Source of the DNA: Thalassotalea atypica | GTDB taxonomy: Bacteria > Pseudomonadota > Gammaproteobacteria > Enterobacterales > Alteromonadaceae | Reading direction: 5' to 3' | Assembly (NCBI RefSeq): GCF_030295975.1 | Contig: NZ_AP027364.1 | Span: 620,001-684,000 of the forward strand | Length of the DNA stretch: 64,000 nucleotides | Shown: piece by piece, positions 58,375 to 64,000 of the stretch | Position numbering within the stretch: the stretch's first letter is position 1 | Layout: each line of letters opens with the position of its first letter | Made by a program: the position numbers and the translations under genes | The notes under the pieces: generated by a model | Told to the model about the DNA's origin: nothing | Seen by the model: the letters and a program-made list of their open reading frames with translations, nothing else | Database searches by the model: none

Positions 58375-59655
58375 ATGGCACAAAGTACCACAATCTATTT
58401 AACGCACGAGCAACCAACTAATGATTGGCAAGCTGACAATTTAGTGCAACTGAGTGGCAATGACATTTATGTTTACATCAAAGCGGATGACCCGTGGGCA
58501 TTGAGAAAAATACAAAAAGCAGGGCGTAAAATTGAAGCATTAGGTGTTAAAAAGGCAGTGCTTGCCGGCAAATGGACTGAGCATCAACAATGGTCATTTG
58601 CATTAGGTTTCACGTGTGTAGGAAAACTAACTGATGTTCAATTTGCCGGTGACAACGAGCTTGTTAATCACTTAACTGAAAAGTTAGCGATCTATGCCTG
58701 GAGCAGAGACTTAACTAATCAAACACCTGCTGAGCTTTACCCGAGTAAGCTCGCAGAAGAGAGTATTCGTTATCTAACTTCGCTAGCACCCAATGCTATC
58801 TCCTCAACAGTTATCGAAGGAGAGGCATTATTAGAGCACGGTTGGGTCGGCATTTATAATGTTGGCAAAGGTAGTGAGCATCCGCCCTGTTTAGTAGAAA
58901 TCGATTACAACCCAAGCCAAGATGCCAATGCTAAAGTCGACGCATGTTTAGTGGGTAAAGGCATAACTTTTGATAGCGGCGGATATAGTCTTAAAGCCAG
59001 TGCAGGCATGCTAGACATGAAATGCGACATGGGTGGTGCTGCCGTAGTTGCTGGTGCATTTGGACTAGCCATAAAGCAAGGGCTGACTAAAAGGGTTAAG
59101 TTGTTTTTATGTTGCGCGGAAAACATGGTCAGTAGCTTTGCCTATCGACTAGGTGATGTGATTGAGTACAAAAATGGTGTCACAGTAGAAGTAGCTAACA
59201 CCGATGCTGAAGGCCGATTGGTACTTGCTGATGGATTGATGGCTGCATCGGAGACAGGTGCTGAGCTGATCATCGACGCGGCAACTTTAACAGGGGCGGC
59301 AGTAATGGCAACCGGCGCTGACTACACGGCACTATTTGGTTTAGACCAAGCCTTGATGTCACGTGTGAAAACCGCCGCAGAAGAAGTGAATGAGCCAGTG
59401 TGGCAATTGCCGTTAGAGGAGTGGCATAAAGATAAATGCACGTCTGCATTTGCGACCACGGCAAACAGTCGTCCACAAAAAGGAGGCGGTGCTGGTGGCG
59501 CAAGCAATGCAGCAGGGTTCTTATCTCGTTTCGTTGCCCCGACAGGGTGGGTGCATATGGATATCGCTGCGGCATACAACGCAAATGCCAATAGCTATTG
59601 GGCGGCAGGCGGAACTGGGCTTAGTATAGCGACGATTGCACAGTTACTACGCTAG
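58375..59655 (+). CDS. pepB: Aminopeptidase B (M17 leucyl aminopeptidase family)
   Basis: 426 residues, E. coli PepB 427. Di-metal cytosolic aminopeptidase with metal ligands and catalytic Lys in GKGITFDSGGYSLK, DMKCDMGGAA and the signature NTDAEGRLVLADGL. Similarity to E. coli PepB runs over the whole length. Own terminator at 59665. No other gene seems to belong to its operon. Confidence 0.92.
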   Translation: MAQSTTIYLTHEQPTNDWQADNLVQLSGNDIYVYIKADDPWALRKIQKAGRKIEALGVKKAVLAGKWTEHQQWSFALGFTCVGKLTDVQFAGDNELVNHLTEKLAIYAWSRDLTNQTPAELYPSKLAEESIRYLTSLAPNAISSTVIEGEALLEHGWVGIYNVGKGSEHPPCLVEIDYNPSQDANAKVDACLVGKGITFDSGGYSLKASAGMLDMKCDMGGAAVVAGAFGLAIKQGLTKRVKLFLCCAENMVSSFAYRLGDVIEYKNGVTVEVANTDAEGRLVLADGLMAASETGAELIIDAATLTGAAVMATGADYTALFGLDQALMSRVKTAAEEVNEPVWQLPLEEWHKDKCTSAFATTANSRPQKGGGAGGASNAAGFLSRFVAPTGWVHMDIAAAYNANANSYWAAGGTGLSIATIAQLLR

Positions 59656-59664
59656 AGTTTTTTT

Positions 59665-59694
59665 GGCACAATGAATGATTTTATTGTGCCTTTT
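59665..59694 (+). terminator. Terminator after pepB
   Basis: GGCACAAT (59665-59672) / ATTGTGCC (59683-59690) with TTTT tail, 9 bases after the stop. Confidence 0.85.
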
Positions 59695-59713
59695 AGCCTG
59701 TTGTTAAAGAAGA

Positions 59714-60127
59714 CTAGCTACACAGCTTTTCTTGAGTTAAGTATTGCTCTAACCAAATTTTTGCGTTCGATATATCACTAAACACGTGAAAAGGTATACG
59801 GTATTGCTGGTAGATTCTGCGTAGCTGCATTTGCTGTACATCGGCGTGCGCGCTTTCAAGAAAAACAGCAGCGGTGGCGACAAGGCCCTGCGTAATACGA
59901 TATTTGGTGGTTTCAATAATACGTTTTTCTATCTCTGGCGTGAAAACCGCATTCCCGTAATAAGTATTTAATATCCCCCAAGGTTGTCCATTCAATTCGC
60001 TGGTGACGTTTTCAATATCTTGCTGATATCGAATAGCTATCTCTTCGTCAAATGGTCCCCGCGCATCAACAACCAGTAAATTATTTTGTCGTTCGATTTG
60101 ATAACTGCCGGGGATGGGATTATTCAT
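59714..60127 (-). CDS. Uncharacterised protein, possible STAS/SpoIIAA-like fold
   Basis: 137 residues, soluble, no signal peptide. Pattern NNLLVVDARGPFDEEIAIRY, then WGILNTYYGNAVFTPE, then FLESAHADVQQMQLRRIY, near C-terminal SDISNAKIWLEQYL recalls the SpoIIAA/STAS-like family (DUF-type), but this is a loose resemblance. No catalytic motif. Alone between pepB and thpR, opposite to pepB. Confidence 0.5.
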   Translation of the reverse strand: MNNPIPGSYQIERQNNLLVVDARGPFDEEIAIRYQQDIENVTSELNGQPWGILNTYYGNAVFTPEIEKRIIETTKYRITQGLVATAAVFLESAHADVQQMQLRRIYQQYRIPFHVFSDISNAKIWLEQYLTQEKLCS

Positions 60128-60266
60128 GACTAGTTCCTCTTTTTGTCAGGGACAGTATTGATATCAGTAATTTTAATGCTTGCCAAGTAAGTCTAAATTT
60201 CTCGATTTTTCAAGTTTAAATACTGTTTACTTTCAAAGAGTTAGTGTTACAGGTATTGTCTAGGAT

Positions 60267-60806
60267 TTATGTTGCCGTTGTAATCTGTGTTACCGGCCAA
60301 GTTTGTATGGGAGTGTACGTGACACCACTAGCAGTTGACTCTGACAAATATAAACTAAATGTAGACGCAGTGATTGATAATGACGCGTTATTAATTTTTG
60401 GTAAATAGTTCGCTTTTCTAAACAGTGTTAAATGGGGGAAATACGAGCGCTGTTCTTGAAAAATATCCAATGCTAGTGCTTTTTGTTTAAGCGAATTAGC
60501 CAGATTCAATAACCAAGGCGGTGTTTCTGTTAAGCCGAGGTAGAGCACTTTAGGTTTTGTAAAGATCCCTACATGGCTAAACGCTAATGTGGTTGCTGGC
60601 AATTCAACGCCATTGTCGATAAAAGTATTGATGTAATCAACTAACGATGTACGTTGATGGTCATTAATTTCTCCAAGAAAAGATAGCGTGATATGGAAGT
60701 TTTCAAGTGCTGTCGCTTTAAATGTTGTCGACAGTGAATCGCGACGCCAGTCGTTAATAAGACGCTTATCTGATGATGAAATATCCAAGGCTAAAAATAA
60801 ACGCAA
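60267..60806 (-). CDS. thpR: RNA 2',3'-cyclic 3'-phosphodiesterase (LigT)
   Basis: 179 residues with two HxTx motifs, FHITLSFLG (His38) and FPHLTLFRKA, the catalytic pair of the 2H phosphoesterase family. Opens cyclic phosphates on RNA and was first described as 2'-5' RNA ligase. Neighbour of hrpB (divergent) as in E. coli. Confidence 0.92.
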   Translation of the reverse strand: MRLFLALDISSSDKRLINDWRRDSLSTTFKATALENFHITLSFLGEINDHQRTSLVDYINTFIDNGVELPATTLAFSHVGIFTKPKVLYLGLTETPPWLLNLANSLKQKALALDIFQEQRSYFPHLTLFRKANYLPKINNASLSITASTFSLYLSESTASGVTYTPIQTWPVTQITTAT

Positions 60807-60983
60807 TTGCTTTTATCCTTTAGATATTATTTTGTTGTTCATACTGTGTACCTTCATTGTGCTTACTAGATTTATCCATTAGCCCGCTGGGTCACTTAAA
60901 TTAACGATAGACACTATAAGAAGCTATCAATCGAAAAAGGCTGGCGGTATTATTCACTTAGTTTTAAGAATATACTCAAAATC

Positions 60984-63548
60984 ATGTCAGTTTTACCCAT
61001 TGAAGAAATAAAGTCAGACTTTTTAAAGGCCATTAACGAACAAGAGCTGGTTATTTTAAGTGCGCCACCTGGCGCGGGCAAATCAACGGGCTTACCACTT
61101 TGGTTAGTGGAACAAGAGCAATACGGTAAAATTTACTTATTACAACCAAGGCGAATGGCGGCAAAAAGCATCGCCAATTATTTAGCTCTGCAATTGGGTG
61201 AGCCTATTGGGCAGCGTATTGGATATCGCCTGAGAAATGAGACAAAAGTATCTTCAAAAACTAAAATTGAAGTGATTACTGAGGGCATCTTAACTCAAAT
61301 AATACAACATGACCCTGAAATAAGTGGTAGCAACTTAATTTTATTTGATGAGTTTCATGAGCGTTCAGTTCATGCAGATTTTGCCTTTGCCTTAGCAAGG
61401 GAAGTGCAAACGGGGTTAAGAGATGATCTGACCATCGTCTTAATGTCTGCGACTTTATCAGTTGATTTTCTTAAGCAAAAATTCATTCAAGCTAGCGTCT
61501 TGCAATGTCAAGGACGCAGTTATCCGGTTGACATCAGTTATCAGCCTCTGCGAACAACGCACGCATCATCAAATCGGAGTCACTTCAATGCATGGCGCGA
61601 TCATGCCCTAACTGTGATCAAAACAACGGTTACGAGACATCAAGGCTCGGTATTGGTTTTTTTGCCGGGCAGCGGAGATATTCATTATTTAGCGCAACAC
61701 TTGGAAGGGTGTTTACCGTCACACTTTCAATTAGCGCCGCTGTTTGGTGATTTGACCTTAGCACAGCAACAACAAGCGATCATGGCGCCGCAATCTGGCT
61801 ATAAAATTGTTTTAGCTACTAATATTGCTGAAACTAGCTTAACCATTGATGGGATTAATTTGGTGATTGATTGTGGCCTTGAAAAGGTCGCTATTTTTGA
61901 TAATCAAACGCTGACGAATAAATTAAACCAGCAATCAATTGCCAAAGCATCGGCAACGCAGCGGGCAGGAAGAGCGGGTCGGCTAATGGCAGGTCACTGT
62001 ATTCGATTGTATGACCAAGAAGAGTATGCGCGTCGCAGTGCGCACCGTATCAGCGAAATAATGCAAACCGATCTGCAGCCAATTTTAATAGAAGCGGCGC
62101 GTTGGGGCGTGTCAACACTTTGTGAATTGCCGATGCTTGAATTGCCGATAGAGTCGTTAGAGCAACAAGCATGGCAAGCATTACAAGATTTAGCCATTGT
62201 TGATCGCCAACGCAAACTGACCAAACACGGAGAAAAAGTCTCGGCCATTCCATGCCATCCACGTTTTGCTCATATGATCATCACCGCAAATGACATTGAA
62301 CATAATCATCAGCAATCAAATTTTACTTTGCTCGCGTGTTTAATAGCCGCGATGTTAGAAGAGCGGGATGTATTGCAAAGAGAACAAAGCGAGCAACAAG
62401 CCGATATGGGGTTTCGAGTTCGCTATTTATTGAACAATACTCGACATAGTTTACATCAACGTATTTTAACGCAGGCGGTAGTGCTTGCTAAGGCTGTCCT
62501 AAATAAAGGCGCAGGCGCAAGTATTAAAGCACAGTTTGTTTCATCCGACTTTTCAATTGAGCACTGTGGTGAGTTGTTAGCACTTGCTTACCCTGAACGC
62601 ATTTCTCAGCAGCGTAACCAACAAGGTGCTTTTCTTGCTGTGAATGGCAAAGGTTTGCAAGTTCATGTTAACGATGCGCTCGCCGCTAGTGAGTTTATTG
62701 CCATTGCCACAATCAGCCAACATCGACAACAACTGAAAATACGCATCGCGGCCTCGGTTGATATCAACTTATTGAAATCATGGAACATTGCTACACCGGT
62801 TGATAACACCGTGTTGGCTTATGATGAGCAACAAGATATTATCATTGCTGAGCACCAACTGGTCCTTGGCGCGATTGTTCTTGAGCGTAAAAAATCCAGT
62901 GAGCAATATAATGACCAAGATATTGCGCAAATGTGGGTAACGAAGTTACAACAAAAAGGTTTAAGTTTTTTAACGTTTCCTGCGTCACTAGAAAACCTTT
63001 TGTCGCGTTGGCGTTGGCTAAATCGATATCAGCCGCACCTTGGCTTGCCCGATGTCAGTGAACAACACTTAGTTGAAACCTGCGACGTTTGGTTAGCCCC
63101 GTTTGTCGGTAAAGTATTGAGAAAGTCACAATTAAAAGCGCTGGACTACCACGCTATGTTGTTATCGTTACTCAGTTATCAGCAACAACAGCAACTTGTC
63201 CAGTGCGCGCCGACCGAATTTACTGGGCCAACAGGGCGGCAGTGTAGTATTCGATATCAACAGGAAAAATCACCGATTGTTTCTATGCCTATGCAAGAAC
63301 TATATGGCCAAGTAGAAACGCCTACGGTAGGCGATAAGGCTAGCCAAAGCAGCATCCCGCTGACCTTGGAGCTATTGTCACCCGCAGGAAGGCCCATTCA
63401 AGTGACCCAAAATCTGCCTGCTTTTTGGCAAGGAAGTTATAAAGAAGTGCAAAAAGAGATGAAGGGGCGGTATCCTAAGCATTATTGGCCCGATGATCCT
63501 GCAAATGCGCAGCCAACCAATAAAACAAAACGCCATTTAAAGCTTTAA
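60984..63548 (+). CDS. hrpB: ATP-dependent helicase HrpB
   Basis: 854 residues (E. coli 809). DExH helicase: Walker A PPGAGKSTGLPL, DEFHERSVHADF (motif II), LMSATL, ATNIAETSLTIDGI (motif V) and QRAGRAGRLMAGHCIRLY (motif VI). Long helical C-terminus with DUF1605/HrpB_C features. RNA role in bacteria is poorly known. mrcB follows after 28 bases, as in E. coli. Confidence 0.95.
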   Translation: MSVLPIEEIKSDFLKAINEQELVILSAPPGAGKSTGLPLWLVEQEQYGKIYLLQPRRMAAKSIANYLALQLGEPIGQRIGYRLRNETKVSSKTKIEVITEGILTQIIQHDPEISGSNLILFDEFHERSVHADFAFALAREVQTGLRDDLTIVLMSATLSVDFLKQKFIQASVLQCQGRSYPVDISYQPLRTTHASSNRSHFNAWRDHALTVIKTTVTRHQGSVLVFLPGSGDIHYLAQHLEGCLPSHFQLAPLFGDLTLAQQQQAIMAPQSGYKIVLATNIAETSLTIDGINLVIDCGLEKVAIFDNQTLTNKLNQQSIAKASATQRAGRAGRLMAGHCIRLYDQEEYARRSAHRISEIMQTDLQPILIEAARWGVSTLCELPMLELPIESLEQQAWQALQDLAIVDRQRKLTKHGEKVSAIPCHPRFAHMIITANDIEHNHQQSNFTLLACLIAAMLEERDVLQREQSEQQADMGFRVRYLLNNTRHSLHQRILTQAVVLAKAVLNKGAGASIKAQFVSSDFSIEHCGELLALAYPERISQQRNQQGAFLAVNGKGLQVHVNDALAASEFIAIATISQHRQQLKIRIAASVDINLLKSWNIATPVDNTVLAYDEQQDIIIAEHQLVLGAIVLERKKSSEQYNDQDIAQMWVTKLQQKGLSFLTFPASLENLLSRWRWLNRYQPHLGLPDVSEQHLVETCDVWLAPFVGKVLRKSQLKALDYHAMLLSLLSYQQQQQLVQCAPTEFTGPTGRQCSIRYQQEKSPIVSMPMQELYGQVETPTVGDKASQSSIPLTLELLSPAGRPIQVTQNLPAFWQGSYKEVQKEMKGRYPKHYWPDDPANAQPTNKTKRHLKL

Positions 63549-63576
63549 CAAGCATCGAACGTGAACGACTTATACA

Positions 63577-64000
63577 GTGACTAAAAAAACAACGACGACT
63601 AAAAAAACTGCATCAAAAGCGCACTCAAAAACTAAAGCCGTTGCGGGCAATCAGTCGATCGTAACAAAGAAGAAAACATTAACCAGAAAAGCATTAGGCT
63701 TAGTGGTTAAATTGACCTTGATTGTGATATTCGCGATAGGTATCTATACCATTTATTTGGATGGCAAAGTAAGACAACGCTTTGAAGGTGAGCGCTGGCA
63801 AGTACCGGTTCAGGTTTTTAGTCAAATCATAAACCTTCAAGTGGGTGATAAATTTGATTTGAATTTAACGGCACAATCTCTACGCTACTCCGGCTATCAA
63901 AAAGTACGAAAAGTATTTCGCCCTGGACAATACGCCTTATCAACAAAACGTATTATTGTTTATCGTCGCAGCTTCGACTCAGGTCAAGGAGAAGTTGGAG
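63577..64000 (+). CDS. mrcB: Penicillin-binding protein 1B, N-terminal part (3' end outside window)
   Basis: GTG start at 63577; a stop (TGA) in the same frame 5 codons upstream leaves no other. Visible 141 codons: a basic cytoplasmic tail (TKKTTTTKKTASKAHSK), one membrane helix (GLVVKLTLIVIFAIGIYTIY) and the start of the UB2H region (DGKVRQRFEGERWQVPVQVF, SGYQKVRKVFRPGQY). Bifunctional murein glycosyltransferase/transpeptidase; the catalytic domains lie outside. Gene order hrpB-mrcB supports the call. Confidence 0.92.
   Translation, partial: MTKKTTTTKKTASKAHSKTKAVAGNQSIVTKKKTLTRKALGLVVKLTLIVIFAIGIYTIYLDGKVRQRFEGERWQVPVQVFSQIINLQVGDKFDLNLTAQSLRYSGYQKVRKVFRPGQYALSTKRIIVYRRSFDSGQGEVG

Overview
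The window reads as a chromosomal segment of a marine gammaproteobacterium of the order Alteromonadales. Colwelliaceae (Thalassotalea or Colwellia type) is the best guess. The basis is low-GC codon use, close E. coli-like versions of housekeeping genes, the gene order fxsA-groES-groEL, efp divergent from epmB, and the block panC-panB-folK-pcnB-gluQ-dksA...sfsA...thpR-hrpB-mrcB. Lineage-typical families (DUF3016, DUF4136, PanP, family II pyrophosphatase, several GGDEF/EAL proteins) agree. The genus is an inference. I saw no tRNA, rRNA, CRISPR array, prophage or insertion sequence.

Layout. 1-6.2 kb: 3' end of fadA, an esterase gene interrupted by an in-frame stop, a DUF1330 gene divergent from an AraC/GyrI-type regulator, a glpD split by a one-base shift in a run of seven T, and a YeiH-family transporter. 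6.5-16 kb: Sel1-repeat protein, CadC-like membrane regulator, topB, an unknown membrane protein and a NIT-HAMP-PAS-GGDEF-EAL protein. 16-28.5 kb: ppaC, fbp, a secreted zinc metalloprotease, a ureohydrolase, a MocR regulator divergent from a small ORF plus EamA exporter, a Bcr/CflA pump, a small oxidoreductase-like protein, and the aroQ-accB-accC operon. 28.8-33 kb: a three-gene envelope cassette (periplasmic binding-like protein, outer-membrane barrel, GGDEF-EAL enzyme), then ung. 33.7-38.8 kb: dsbD-cutA facing fxsA-groESL. 39-46 kb: a lipoprotein, two tandem DUF3016 proteins, epmB/efp, a secreted unknown, and a YadGH-type ABC exporter with a TrmB-like methyltransferase. 46-50 kb: a nested RNA-like hairpin, a tiny ORF and panP facing panC-panB. 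50-64 kb: the folK-to-mrcB block, interrupted by a sulfotransferase-like gene and by an esterase/PBP/pepB/unknown group.

How the genes work together. PanP (aspartate to beta-alanine), PanB and PanC form a complete local route to pantothenate, with PanP standing where PanD often is. EpmB modifies the EF-P encoded beside it. DsbD and CutA are tightly linked. DksA-GluQRS and PcnB-FolK are tight same-strand pairs. The 28.8-32.9 kb cassette looks like a trans-envelope c-di-GMP sensing unit and is the least familiar system here.

The most unusual sequence-level points are two predicted ATT start codons (pcnB, where E. coli is known to use AUU, and the first gene of the envelope cassette), the nested hairpin with a GAAA loop at 46178-46249, two related CATAC/GTATG hairpins downstream of fadA and groEL, and two disrupted genes within the first 5.2 kb that may be real decay or assembly error.
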